This document shows, one piece after another, positions 10,521 to 23,120 of a DNA stretch of 64,000 nucleotides. Every line of letters begins with the position of its first letter. Position 1 is the first letter of the stretch. Both the position numbers and the translations under genes were made by a program. Below the pieces are notes generated by a model. It worked only from the letters and a program-made list of their open reading frames with translations. It searched no databases and was not told the DNA's origin. The stretch comes from Hydractinia symbiolongicarpus (Eukaryota; Cnidaria; Hydrozoa; Anthoathecata; Hydractiniidae), in the NCBI RefSeq assembly GCF_029227915.1, contig NC_079885.1, positions 1,798,001-1,862,000 on the forward strand. Direction: 5' to 3'.

Positions 10521-12550
10521 GATTAAACTTCTTTTATTCAGCGTCCCATCAAATATGAAAATATTTTTGAAAACTACAAGTCTCATGCGTTTAGTGGTAA
10601 AAAAAGAATATAAAAAATTGTTCGGGAAATGAGTTTACTCCCTGGGTACTTTCTTTGTATACTTTTGACTATACGGGCCAAGCCCGGGATTTACGGGAAA
10701 TGGCGGGTTTTCGTTTGCCGGCGATTAAACTTCTCTTATTCAGCGTCTCATCAAAAATGAAAACATTTTTAAAAACTACAAGTCTTATGCGTTTTAGTGG
10801 TGAAAATATAATTTAAAAAATCGTTCTGGAAATGAGTTTACTCCCTGGGTACTTTCTTTGTATACTTTTGACTATACGGGCCGAGTCCGGGATTTAGGAA
10901 AATCGCAGGTTTTTGTTTGCCGGCGATTAAACTGCTTTTATTCAGCGTCTCATCAAAAATAAAAACATTTTTGAAAACTACAAGTCTCATGCGTTTTAGT
11001 GGTGAAAAAGTAATTTCAAAAATCGTTCCGGAAATGAGTTTACTCCCTGGGTACTTTCTTTGTATACTTTTGACTACCCGGGCCAAGCCCGGGATTTGCG
11101 GGAAATCGGGGATTTTCGTTTGCCGGCGATTAAACTTCTTTTATTCAGCGTCTCATCAAAAATGAAAACATTTTTAAAAACTACTAGTCTTATGCGTTTT
11201 AGTGGTGAAAAAATAATTTAAAAATACGTTCTGGAAATGAGTTTACTCCCTGGGTACTTTCTTTGTATACTTTTGACTATACGGGCCGAGTCCGGGATTT
11301 CAGGAAATCGCAGGTTTTCGTTTGCCGGCGATTAAACCTCTTTCATTAAGCGTCTCATAAAAAATGAAAACATTTTTGAAAACTACAAGTCTCATGCGTT
11401 TTAGTGGCGAAAAAATAATTTAAAAAATCGTTCGGGAAATGAGTTTACTCCCTGGGTACTTTCTTTGTATACTTTTGACTATACGGGCCGAGTCCGAGAT
11501 TTACGGGAAATCGCGGATTTTCGTTTGCCGGCGATTAAACTTCTTTTATTCAGCGTCCCATCAAATATGAAAATATTTTTGAAAACTACAAATCTTATGC
11601 GTTTAGTGGTAAAAAAATAATATAAAAAATCGTTCGGGAAATGAGTTTACTCCCTGGGTACTTTCTTTGTATACTTTTGACTATACGGGCCAAACCCGGG
11701 GATTACGGGAAATCGCGGGTTTTCGTTTGCCGGCGATTAAACCTCTTTCATTAAGCGTCTCATCAAAAATGAAAACATTTTTGAAAACTACCAGTCTCAT
11801 GCGTTTTAGTGGTGAAAAAATAATTTAAAAAATCCTTCGGGAAATGAGTTTACTCCCTGGGTACTTTCTTTGTATACTTTTGACTATACGGGCCGAGTCC
11901 GGGATTTACGGGAAATCGCGGATTTTCGTTTGCCGGCGATTAAACTTCTTTTATTCAGCGCCTCATCAAAAATGAAAACATTTTTAAAAACTACAAGTCT
12001 CATGCGTTTTACTGGTGAAAAGAAAATTTAAAAAATCGTTCGGGAAATGAGTTTACTCCCTGGGTACTTTCTTTGTATACATTCGACTATACGGGCCAAG
12101 CCCCGGATTTACGGGAAAACGCGGGATTTCGTTTGCCGGCGATTAAATCTCTTTCATTAAGCGTCTCATCAAAAATGAAAACATTTTTGAAAACTACAAG
12201 TCTCATGCGTTTTAGTGGTGAAAAAAAAAATTAAAAAATCGTTCGGGAAATGAGTTTACTCCCTGGGTACTTTCTTTGTATACTTTTGACTATACGGACC
12301 GAGTCCGGGATTTACGGGAAATCGCGGATTTTCGTTTGCTGGCGATTAAACTTCTTTTATTCAGCGTCCCATCAAATATGAAAATATTTTTGAAAACTAC
12401 AAGTCTCATGCGTTTAGTGGTAAAAAAATAATATAAAAAATCGTTCGGGAAATGAGTTTACTCCCTGGGTACTTTCTTTGTATACATTCGACTATACGGG
12501 CCAAGCCCCGGATTTACGGCAAAACGCGGGATTTCGTTTGCCGGCGATTA
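10521..12550 (+). repeat. Mixed A/B/C monomers, no clear long HOR
   Basis: About ten monomers. C-type units (CCTCTTTCATTAAGCG) first appear in the right arm here, near 11337, and alternate with B-type units such as 11560 and 12370. Short blocks recur within the segment (11720-11800 resembles 11330-11400), but I could not fix a single HOR period. Only satellite is present. Confidence 0.85.
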
Positions 12551-13450
12551 AACCTCTTTCATTAAGCGTCTCATCAAAAACGAAAACATTTTTGAAAGCT
12601 ACAAGTCTCGTGCGTTTTAGTGGTGAAAAAATAATTTAAAAAATCGTTCGGGAAATGAGTTTACTCCCTGGGTACTTTTTTTGTATACTTTTGACTATAC
12701 GGGCCAAGCCCGGGATTTACGGGAAATCGGGGGTTTTCGTTTGCCGGCGATTAAACTTCTCTTATACAGCGTCTCATCAAAAATGAAAACATTTTTAAAA
12801 ACTACAAGTCTTATGCGTTTTAGTGGTGAAAATATAATTTAAAAAATCGTTCGGGAAATGAGTTTACTCCCTGGGTACTTTCTTTGTATACTTTTGACTA
12901 TACGGGCCGAGTCCGGGATTTACGGGAAATCGCGGATTTTCGTTTGCCGGCGATTAAACCTCTTTCATTAAGCGTCTCATCAAAAACGAAAACATTTTTG
13001 AAAGCTACAAGTCTCGTGCGTTTTAGTGGTGAAAAAATAATTTAAAAAATCGTTCGGGAAATGAGTTTACTCCCTGGGTACTTTCTTTGTATACTTTTGA
13101 CTATACGGGCCAAGCCCGGGATTTACGGGAAATCGGGGGTTTTCGTTTGCCGGCGATTAAACTTCTCTTATACAGCGTCTCATCAAAAATGAAAACATTT
13201 TTAAAAACTACAAGTCTTATGCGTTTTAGTGGTGAAAATATAATTTAAAAAATCGTTCGGGAAATGAGTTTACTCCCTGGGTACTTTCTTTGTATACTTT
13301 TGACTATACGGGCCAAGCCCGGGATTTACGGGAAATCGGGGGTTTTCGTTTGCCGGCGATTAAACTTCTCTTATACAGCGTCTCATCAAAAATGAAAACA
13401 TTTTTAAAAACTACAAGTCTTATGCGTTTTAGTGGTGAAAATATAATTTA
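12551..13450 (+). repeat. Dimer HOR, 406 bp, marked by TTATACAGCG
   Basis: The C-type start at 12551 recurs at 12957 (offset 406). The rare CTTATACAGCG change occurs at 12761, 13167 and 13370, that is one dimer step and then one monomer step. Neighbouring GAAAGCTACAAGTCTCGTGCG is shared too. This shows recent duplication of a two-monomer unit followed by a single-monomer duplication. Confidence 0.85.
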
Positions 13451-15170
13451 AAAAATCGTTGGGGAAATGAGTTTACTCCCTGGGTACTTTCTTTTTATAC
13501 TTTTGACTATACGGGCCAAGCCCGGGATTTACGGGAAATCGCGGGTTTTCGTTTGCCGGCGATTAAACTTCTTTTATTCAGCGCCTCATCAAAAATGAAA
13601 ACATTTTTAAAAACTACAAGTCTCATGCGTTTTACTGGTGAAAAGAAAATTTAAAAAATCGTTCGGGAAATGAGTTTACTCCCTGGGTACTTTCTTTGTA
13701 TACATTCAACAATACGGGCCAAGCCCCGGATTTACGGGAAAACGCGGGATTTCAATTGCCGGCGATTAAATCTCTTTCATTAAGCGTCTCATCAAAAATG
13801 AAAACATTTTTGAAAACTACAAGTCTCATGCGTTTTAGTGGTGAAAAAAAAAATTAAAAAATCGTTCGGGAAATGAGTTTACTCCCTGGGTACTTTCTTT
13901 GTATACTTTTGACTATACGGGCCGAGTCCGGGATTTACGGAAATCGCGGATTTTCGTTTGCCGGCGATTAAACTGCTTTTATTCAGCGTCTCATCAAAAA
14001 TGAAAACATTCTTGAAAACTACAAGTCTCATGCGTTTTAGTGGTGAAATAATAATTTAAAAAATCGTTTGGAAAATGAGTTTACTCCCTGGGTACTTTCT
14101 TTGTATACTTTTGACTATATGGGCCGAGTCCAGGATTTACGGGAAATCGCAGGTTATCGTTTGCCGGCGATTAAACTTCTTTTATTCAGCGTCTCATCAA
14201 AAATGAAAACATTTTTAAAAACTACAACTCTTATGCGTTTTAGTGGTGAAAATATAATTTAAAAAATCGTTCGGGAAATGAGTTTACTCCCTGGGTACTT
14301 TCTTTGTATACTTTTGACTATACGGGCCGAGTCCGGAATTTACGGGAAATCGCGGATTTTCGTTTGCCGGCGATTAAACTGCTTTTATTCAGCGTCTCAT
14401 CAAAAATGAAAACATTCTTGAAAACTACAAGTCTCATGCGTTTTAGTGGTGAAATAATAATTTAAAAAATCGTTTGGAAAATGAGTTTACTCCCTGGGTA
14501 CTTTCTTTGTATACTTTTGACTATATGGGCCGAGTCCAGGATTTACGGGAAATCGCAGGTTATCGTTTGCCGGCGATTAAACTTCTTTTATTCAGCGTCT
14601 CATCAAAAATGAAAACATTTTTAAAAACTACAAGTCTTATGCGTTTTAGTGGTGAAAATATAATTTAAAAAATCGTTCGGGAAATGAGTTTACTCCCTGG
14701 GTACTTTCTTTGTATACTTTTGACTATACGGGCCGAGTCCGGAATTTACGGGAAATCGCGGATTTTCGTTTGCCGGCGATTAAACGTCTTTTATTCAGCG
14801 TCCCATCAAATATGAAAATATTTTTGAAAACTACAAGTCTCATGCGTTTAGTGGTAAAAAAATAATATAAAAAATCGTTGGGGAAATGAGTTTACTCCCT
14901 GGGTACTTTCTTTTTATACTTTTGACTATACGGGCCAAGCCCGGGATTTACTCGAAATCGCGGGTTTTTGTTTGCCGGCAATTAAACTTCTTTTATTCAG
15001 CGCCTCATCAAAAATGAAAACATTTTTAAAAACTACAAGTCTCATGCGTTTTACTGGTGAAAAGAAAATTTAAAAAATCGTTCGGGAAATGAGTTTACTC
15101 CCTGGGTACTTTCTTTGTATACATTCAACAATACGGGCCAAGCCCCGGATTTACGGGAAAACGCGGGATT
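13451..15170 (+). repeat. 1419-bp (7-monomer) HOR with internal 406-bp duplication
   Basis: The block beginning GGGGAAATGAG at 13461 recurs at 14880 (offset 1419), and both then run through TTTTTATACTTTTG and GCGCCTCATC to a C-type monomer with TTTCAATTGCCGG. Within the unit, the pair starting near 14068 is duplicated 406 bp later near 14474, sharing GGAAAATGAG, CTATATGGGCC and GCAGGTTATCG. Confidence 0.85.
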
Positions 15171-16061
15171 TCAATTGCCGGCGATTAAATCTCTTTCATT
15201 AAGCGTCTCATCAAAAATGAAAACATTTTTGAAAACTACAAGTCTCATGCGTTTTAGTGGTGAAAAAAAAAATTAAAAAATCGTTCGGGAAATGAGTTTA
15301 CTCCCTGGGTACTTTCTTTGTATACTTTTGACTATACGGGCCGAGTCCGGGATTTACGGAAATCGCGGATTTTCGTTTGCCGGCGATTAAACTTCTTTTA
15401 TTCAGCGTCCCATCAAATATGAAAATATTTTTGAAAACTACAAGTCTCATGCGTTTAGTGGTAAAAAAATAATATAAAAAATCGTTCGGGAAATGAGTTT
15501 ACTCCCTGGGTACTTTCTTTTTATACTTTTGACTATACGGGCCAAGCCTGGGATTTACGGGAAATCGCGGGATTTCGTTTGCCGGCGATTAAACTTCTTT
15601 TATTCAGCGTCTCATCAAAAATGAAAACATTTTTAAAAACTACAAGTCTTATGCGTTTTAGTGGTGAAAAAATAATTTAAAAAATCGTTCTGGAAATGAG
15701 TTTACTCACAGGGTACTTTCTTTGTATACATTCGACTATGCGGGCCAAGCCCGGGATTTACGGAAAATCGCGGGTTTTCGTTTTCCGGCGATTAAACCTC
15801 TTTCATTAAGCGTCTCATCAAAAATGAAAACATTTTTGAAAACTACAAGTCTCATGCGTTTTAGTGGTGAAAAAAAAATTTAAAAAATCGTTCGGGAAAT
15901 GAGTTTACTCCCTGGGTACTTTCTTTGTATACATTCGACTATACGGGCCAAGACCCGGATTTACGGCAAAACGGGGGATTTCGTTTGCCGGCGATTAAAC
16001 CTCTTTCATTAAGCGTCTCATCAAAAACGAAAACATTTTTGAAAACTACAAGTCTCGTGCG
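15171..16061 (+). repeat. 912-bp out-of-register duplication, copy 1
   Basis: This segment of about 4.4 monomers matches 16083-16973 at a constant offset of 912 bp, which is about 4.5 monomers rather than a whole number. It runs from TTTCAATTGCCGG through A, B and A types with GACTATGCGGGCC and ends in a C-type unit with AAACGGGGGATTTCG. Confidence 0.9.
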
Positions 16062-16089
16062 TTTCAATTGAGTTTCAAAGTTTCAATTG
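16062..16089 (+). repeat. Junction of the 912-bp duplication with a templated-looking filler
   Basis: GTGCGTTT passes directly into a short non-monomer string. TTTCAATTG occurs at 16062-16070 and again at 16081-16089, with AGTTTCAAAG between them. The following monomer normally begins at the second TTTCAATTG. About 100 bp of monomer is missing, so phase is broken here. The repeated short word suggests slippage or template switching during repair. Confidence 0.85.
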
Positions 16090-16976
16090 CCGGCGATTAA
16101 ATCTCTTTCATTAAGCGTCTCATCAAAAATGAAAACATTTTTGAAAACTACAAGTCTCATGCGTTTTAGTGGTGAAAAAAAAAATTAAAAAATCGTTCGG
16201 GAAATGAGTTTACTCCCTGGGTACTTTCTTTGTATACTTTTGACTATACGGGCCGAGTCCGGGATTTACGGAAATCGCGGATTTTCGTTTGCCGGCGATT
16301 AAACTTCTTTTATTCAGCGTCCCATCAAATATGAAAATATTTTTGAAAACTACAAGTCTCATGCGTTTAGTGGTAAAAAAATAATATAAAAAATCGTTCG
16401 GGAAATGAGTTTACTCCCTGGGTACTTTCTTTTTATACTTTTGACTATACGGGCCAAGCCTGGGATTTACGGGAAATCGCGGGATTTCGTTTGCCGGCGA
16501 TTAAACTTCTTTTATTCAGCGTCTCATCAAAAATGAAAACATTTTTAAAAACTACAAGTCTTATGCGTTTTAGTGGTGAAAAAATAATTTAAAAAATCGT
16601 TCTGGAAATGAGTTTACTCACAGGGTACTTTCTTTGTATACATTCGACTATGCGGGCCAAGCCCGGGATTTACGGAAAATCGCGGGTTTTCGTTTTCCGG
16701 CGATTAAACCTCTTTCATTAAGCGTCTCATCAAAAATGAAAACATTTTTGAAAACTACAAGTCTCATGCGTTTTAGTGGTGAAAAAAAAATTTAAAAAAT
16801 CGTTCGGGAAATGAGTTTACTCCCTGGGTACTTTCTTTGTATACATTCGACTATACGGGCCAAGACCCGGATTTACGGCAAAACGGGGGATTTCGTTTGC
16901 CGGCGATTAAACCTCTTTCATTAAGCGTCTCATCAAAAACGAAAACATTTTTGAAAACTACAAGTCTCGTGCGTTT
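16083..16976 (+). repeat. 912-bp out-of-register duplication, copy 2
   Basis: This copy is near-identical to 15171-16061 and then continues normally into GCGTTTTAGTGG, where copy 1 was cut. It therefore keeps the ancestral right boundary. Confidence 0.9.
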
Positions 16977-19659
16977 TAGTGGTGAAAAAATAATTTAAAA
17001 AATCGTTCGGGAAATGAGTTTACTCCCAGGGTACTTTCTTTGTATACTTTTGACTATACGGTCCGAGTCCGGGATTTACCGGAAATCGCGGATTTTCGTT
17101 TGCCGGCGATTAAACTTCTTTTATTCAGCGTCCCATCAAATATGAAAATATTTTTGAAAACTACAAGTCTCATGCGTTTAGTGGTAAAAAAATAATATAA
17201 AAAATTGTTCGGGAAATGAGTTTACTCCCTGGGTACTTTCTTTGTATACTTTTGACTATACGGGCCAAGCCCGGGATTTACGGGAAATGGCGGGTTTTCG
17301 TTTGCCGGCGATTAAACTTCTCTTATTCAGCGTCTCATCAAAAATGAAAACATTTTTAAAAACTGCAAGTCTTATGCGTTTTAGTGGTGAAAATATAATT
17401 TAAAAAATGGTTCTGGAAATGAGTTTACTCCCTGGGTACTTTCTTTGTATACTTTTGACTATACGGGCCGAGTCCGGGATTTAGGGAAATCGCAGGTTTT
17501 CGTTTGCCGGCGATTAAACTGCTTTTATTCAGCGTCTCATCAAAAATAAAAACATTTTTGAAAACTACAAGTCTCGTGCGTTTTAGTGGTGAAAAAATAA
17601 TTTAAAAAATCGTTCGGGAAATGAGTTTACTCCCTGGGTACTTTCTTTGTATACTTTTGACTATACGGGCCGAGTCCGGGATTTACGGGAAATCGCGGAT
17701 TTTGGTTTGCCGGCGATTAAACTTCTTTTATTCAGCGTCCCATCAAATATGAAAATATTTTTGAAAACTACAAATCTTATGCGTTTAGTGGTAAAAAAAT
17801 AATATAAAAAATCGTTCGGGAAATGAGTTTACTCCCTGGGTACTTTCTTTGTATACTTTTGACTATACGGGCCAAGCCCGGGATTTACGGGAAATCGCGG
17901 GTTTTCGTTTGCCGGCGATTAAACCTCTTTCATTAAGCGTCTCATCAAAAATGAAAACATTTTTGAAAACTACAAGTCTCATGCGTTTTAGTGGTGAAAA
18001 AAAAATTTAAAAAATCGTTCGGGAAATGAGTTTACTCCCTGGGTACTTTCTTTGTATACTATCGACTATACGGGCCAAGCCCCGGATTTACGGCAAAACG
18101 CGGGGTTTCGTTTGCCGGCGATTAAACTGCTTTTATTCAGCGTCTCATCAAAAATAAAAACATTTTTGAAAACTACAAGTCTCATGCGTTTTAGTGGTGA
18201 AAAAGTAATTTAAAAAATCGTTCTGGAAATGAGTTTACTCCCTGGGTACTTTCTTTGTATACTTTTGACTATACGGGCCGAGTCCGGGATTTCAGGAAAT
18301 CGCGGGTTTTCGTTTGCCGGCGATTAAACTTATTTTATTCAGCGTCTCATCAAAAATGAAAACATTTTTGAAAACTACAAGTCTCATGCGTTTTAGTGGT
18401 GAAAAAAAAATTTAAAAAATCGTTCTGGAAATGAGTTTACTCCCTGGGTACTTTCTTTGTATACTTTTGACTATACGGGCCGAGGCCGGGATTTAGGGAA
18501 ATCGCAGGTTTTCGTTGGCCGGCGATTAAACTGCTTTTATTCAGCGTCTCATCAAAAATAAAAACATTCTTGAAAACTACAAGTCTCATGCGTTTTAGTG
18601 GTGAAAAAATAATTTAAAAAATCGTTCTGGAAATGAGTTTACTCCCTGGGTACTTTCTTTGTATACGTTTGACTATACGGGCCGAGGCCGGGATTTAGGG
18701 AAATCGCAGGTTTTCGTTGGCCGGCGATTAAACTGCTTTTATTCAGCGTCTCATCAAAAATAAAAACATTCTTGAAAACTACAAGTCTCATGCGTTTTAG
18801 TGGTGAAAAAGTAATTTAAAAAATCGTTCTGGAAATGAGTTTACTCCCTGGGTACTTTCTTTGTATACTTTTGACTATACGGGCCAAGCCCGGGATTTGC
18901 GGGAAATCGCGGGTTTTCGTTTGCCGGCGATTAAACTTCTTTTATTCAGCGTCTCATCAAAAATGAAAACATTTTTAAAAACTACAAGTCTTATGCGTTT
19001 TAGTGGTGAAAAAACAATTTAAAAAATCGTTCTGGAAATGAGTTTAATCCCTGGGTACTTTCTTTGTATACTTTTGACTATACGGGCCGAGTCCGGGATT
19101 TCAGGAAATCGCAGGTTTTCGTTTGCCGGCGATTAAACCTCTTTCATTAAGCGTCTCATCAAAAATGAAAACATTTTTGAAAACTACAAGTCTCATGCGT
19201 TTTAGTGGTGAAAAAATAATTTAAAAAATCGTTCGGGAAATGAGTTTACTCCCTGGGTACTTTCTTTGTATACTTTTGACTATACGGGCCGAGTCCGGGA
19301 TTTACGGGAAATCGCGGATTTTCGTTTGCCGGCGATTAAACTTCTTTTATTCAGCGTCCCATCAAATATGAAAATATTTTTGAAAACTACAAATCTTATG
19401 CGTTTAGTGGTAAAAAAATAATATAAAAAATCGTTCGGGAAATGAGTTTACTCCCTGGGTACTTTCTTTGTATACTTTTGACTATACGGGCCAAGCCCGG
19501 GATTTACGGGAAATCGCGGCTTTTCGTTTGCCGGATTTTAAACTTCTTTTATTCAGCGTCTCATCAAAAATAAAAACATTTTTAAAAACTACAAGTCTTA
19601 TGCGTTTTAGTGGTGAAAAAATAATTTAAAAAATCGTTCTGGAAATGAGTTTACTCCCT
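16977..19659 (+). repeat. Mixed A/B/C monomers with a single-monomer duplication
   Basis: About 13 monomers. Two adjacent units carrying the rare GTTGGCCGG change (18511 and 18713, 202 bp apart) mark a one-monomer tandem duplication. The stretch 17210-17560 resembles 10610-10960. A GCCGGATTTTAAAC change that recurs near 25.6, 27.0, 28.0 and 29.4 kb first appears near 19531. No non-satellite sequence is seen. Confidence 0.85.
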
Positions 19660-20874
19660 GGGTACTTTCTTTGTATACTTTTGACTATACGGGCCGAGGC
19701 CGGGATTTAGGGAAATCGCAGGTTTTGGTTTGCCGGCGATTAAACTGCTTTTATTCAGCGTCTCATCAAAAATGAAAACATTTTTGAAAACTACAAGTCC
19801 CATGCGTTTTAGTGGTGAAAAAGTAATTTAAAAAATCGTTCGGGAAATGAGTTTACTCCCTGGGTACTTTCTTTGTATACTTTTGACTATACGGGCCAAG
19901 CCCAGGATTTGCGGGAAATCGCGGGTTTTCGTTTGCCGGCGATTAAACTTCTTTTATTCAGCGTCTCATCAAAAATGAAAACATTTTTAAAAACTACAAG
20001 TCTTATGCGTTTTAGTGGTGAAAAAATAATTTAAAAAATCGTTCTGGAAATGAGTTTACTCCCTGGGTACTTTCTTTGTATACTTTTGACTAAACGGGCC
20101 GAGTCCGGGATTTAGGGAAATCGCAGGTTTTCGTTTGCCGGCGATTAAACTGCTTTTATTCAGCGTCTCATCAAAAATGAAAACATTTTTGAAAACTACA
20201 AGTCTCATGCGTTTTAGTGGTGAAAAAAAAATTTAAAAAATCGTTCGGGAAATGAGTTTACTCCCTGGGTACTTTCTTTGTATACATTCGACTATACGGG
20301 CCAAGCCCCAGATTTACGGGAAAACGCGAGATTTCGTTTGCTGGCGATTAAACCTCTTTCATTAAGCGTCTCATCAAAAATGAAAACATTTTTGAAAACT
20401 ACAAGTCTCATGCGTTTTAGTGGTGAAAAAATAATTTAAAAAATCGTTCGGGAAATGAGTTTACTCCCTGGGTACTTTCTTTGTATACTTTTGACTATAC
20501 GGGCCGAGTCTGGGATTTACGGGAAATCGCGGATTTTCGTTTGCCGGCAATTAAACTTCTTTTATTCAGCGTCCCATCAAATCTGAAAATATTTTTGAAA
20601 ACTACAAGTCTCATGCGTTTAGTGGTAAAAAAATAATATAAAAAATCGTTCGGGAAATGAGTTTACTCCCTGGGTACTTTCTTTGTATACTTTCGACTAT
20701 ACGGGCCAAGCCCCGGATTTACGGGAAAACGCGAGATTTCGTTTGCCGGCGATTAAACCTCTTTCATTAAGCGTCTCATCAAAAATGAAAACATTTTTGA
20801 AAACTACAAGTCTCATGCGTTTTAGTGGTGAAAAAATAATTTAAAAAATCGTTCGGGAAATGAGTTTACTCCCT
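19660..20874 (+). repeat. 1215-bp (6-monomer) HOR, copy 1
   Basis: Ordered markers GGCCGAGGCCGGG, GCAGGTTTTGGTTTGCC, ACAAGTCCCATGCG, AGCCCAGGATTTGCGGG, GACTAAACGGGCC and CCCCAGATTTACGGG recur 1215 bp later. The final B-type unit of this copy has AAATCTG. Confidence 0.88.
20286..20301 (+). other. CENP-B-box-like motif, one base short (C-type monomers)
   Basis: C-type monomers read ATTCGACTATACGGGC here. The mammalian CENP-B box is TTCG, four free bases, A, two free bases, CGGG. This motif has TTCG, three bases, A, two bases, CGGG, so every fixed base is present but the first spacer is one base short. A-, B-, D- and E-type monomers mostly have TTTG in place of TTCG. Binding is unproven, and the spacing argues against a functional canonical box. 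Confidence 0.35.
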
Positions 20875-21915
20875 GGGTACTTTCTTTGTATACTTTTGAC
20901 TATACGGGCCGAGGCCGGGATTTAGGGAAATCGCAGGTTTTGGTTTGCCGGCGATTAAACTGCTTTTATTCAGCGTCTCATCAAAAATGAAAACCTTTTT
21001 GAAAACTACAAGTCCCATGCGTTTTAGTGGTGAAAAAGTAATTTAAAAAATCGTTCGGGAAATGAGTTTACTCCCTGGGTACTTTCTTTGTATACTTTTG
21101 ACTATACGGGCCAAGCCCAGGATTTGCGGGAAATCGCGGGTTTTCGTTTGCCGGCTATTAAACTTCTTTTATTCAGCGTCTCATCAAAAATGAAAACATT
21201 TTTAAAAACTACAAGTCTTATGCGTTTTAGTGGTGAAAAAATAATTTAAAAAATCGTTCTGGAAATGAGTTTACTCCCTGGGTACTTTCTTTGTATACTT
21301 TTGACTAAACGGGCCGAGTCCGGGATTTAGGGAAATCGCAGGTTTTCGTTTGCCGGCGATTAAACTGCTTTTATTCAGCGTCTCATCAAAAATGAAAACA
21401 TTTTTGAAAACTACAAGTCTCATGCGTTTTAGTGGTGAAAAAAAAATTTAAAAAATCGTTCGGGAAATGAGTTTACTCCCTGGGTACTTTCTTTGTATAC
21501 ATTCGACTATACGGGCCAAGCCCCAGATTTACGGGAAAACGCGAGATTTCGTTTGCCGGCGATTAAACCTCTTTCATTAAGCGTCTCATCAAAAATGAAA
21601 ACATTTTTGAAAACTACAAGTCTCATGCGTTTTAGTGGTGAAAAAATAATTTAAAAAATCGTTCGGGAAATGAGTTTACTCCCTGGGTACTTTCTTTGTA
21701 TACTTTTGACTATACGGGCCGAGTCCGGGATTTACGGGAAATCGCGGATTTTCGTTTGCCGGCAATTAAACTTCTTTCATTCAGCGTCCCATCAAATATG
21801 AAAATATTTTTGAAAACTACAAGTCTCATGCGTTTAGTGGTAAAAAAATAATATAAAAAATCGTTCGGGAAATGAGTTTACTCCCTGGGTACTTTCTTTG
21901 TATACTTTCGACTAT
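20875..21915 (+). repeat. 1215-bp HOR, copy 2 (partial)
   Basis: This repeats all markers of the previous block. It diverges near 21915, where this copy reads CTATAGGGGCC followed by AAGCCCGGG and copy 1 has CTATACGGGCC followed by AAGCCCCGG. Confidence 0.88.
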
Positions 21916-23120
21916 AGGGGCCAAGCCCGGGATTTACGGGAAATCGTGGGTTTTCGTTTGCCGGCGATTAAACTTCTCTTATTCAGCGTCTCATCGAAAA
22001 TGAAAACATTTTTAAAAACTACAAGTCTTATGCGTTTTAGTGGTGAAAAAATAATTTAAAAAATCGTTCTGGAAATGAGTTTACTCCCTGGGTACTTTCT
22101 TTGTATACTTTTGACTATACGGGCCGAGTCCGGGGTTTAGGGAAATCGCAGGTTTTCGTTTGCCGGCGATTATACTGCTTTTATTCAGCGTCTCATCAAA
22201 AATGAAAACATTGTTGAAAACTACAAGTCTCATGCGTTGTAGTGGTGAAAAAGTAATTTAAAAAATCGTTCGGGAAATGAGTTTACTCCCTGGGTACTTT
22301 CTTTGTACACTTTTGACTATACGGGCCGAGTCCGGGATTTACGGGAAATCGCGGATTTTCGTTTGCCGGCAATTAAACTTCTTTTATTCAGCGTCCCATC
22401 AAATGTGAAAATATTTTTGAAAACTACAAGTCTCATGCGTTTAGTGGTAAAAAAATAATATAAAAAATCGTTCGGGAAATGAGTTTACTCCCTGGGTACT
22501 TTCTTTGTATACTTTCGACTATAGGGGCCAAGCCCGGGATTTACGGGAAATCGTGGGTTTTCGTTTGCCGGCGATTAAACTTCTCTTATTCAGCGTCTCA
22601 TCAAAAATGAAAACATTTTTAAAAACTACAAGTCTTATGCGTTTTAGTGGTGAAAAAATAATTTAAAAAATCGTTCTGGAAATGAGTTTACTCCCTGGGT
22701 ACTTTCTTTGTATACTTTTGACTATACGGGCCGAGTCCGGGGTTTAGGGAAATCGCAGGTTTTCGTTTGCCGGCGATTATACTGCTTTTATTCAGCGTCT
22801 CATCAAAAATGAAAACATTGTTGAAAACTACAAGTCTCATGCGTTGTAGTGGTGAAAAAGTAATTTAAAAAATCGTTCGGGAAATGAGTTTACTCCCTGG
22901 GTACTTTCTTTGTATACTTTTGACTATACGGGCCGAGTCCGGGATTTACGGGAAATCGCGGATTTTCGTTTGCCGGCAATTAAACTTCTTTTATTCAGCG
23001 TCCCATCAAATGTGAAAATATTTTTGAAAACTACAAGTCTCATGCGTTTAGTGGTAAAAAAATAATATAAAAAATCGTTCGGGAAATGAGTTTAGTCCCT
23101 GGGTACTTTCTTTGTATACT
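21660..23120 (+). repeat. 608-bp (3-monomer) HOR, about 2.4 copies
   Basis: Copies start near 21660 and 22268, with a partial third ending about 23120. Markers are CTATAGGGGCC (21903 and 22511 regions), GAAATCGTGGG, CCGGGGTTTAGGG, GCGATTATACTGC, CATTGTTGAAAAC and CATGCGTTGTAGTGG. The first copy overlaps the end of the 1215-bp HOR, so the newer trimer formed on top of it. Confidence 0.85.

Noticed and set aside
20220-20310. tRNA-derived SINE or Pol III promoter (AGTGG A-box-like and ATTCGAC B-box-like words)
   Set aside because: The A-box spacing is wrong, the B-box-like word lacks the leading GG and trailing CC, it exists only in C units, and no cloverleaf can be drawn.
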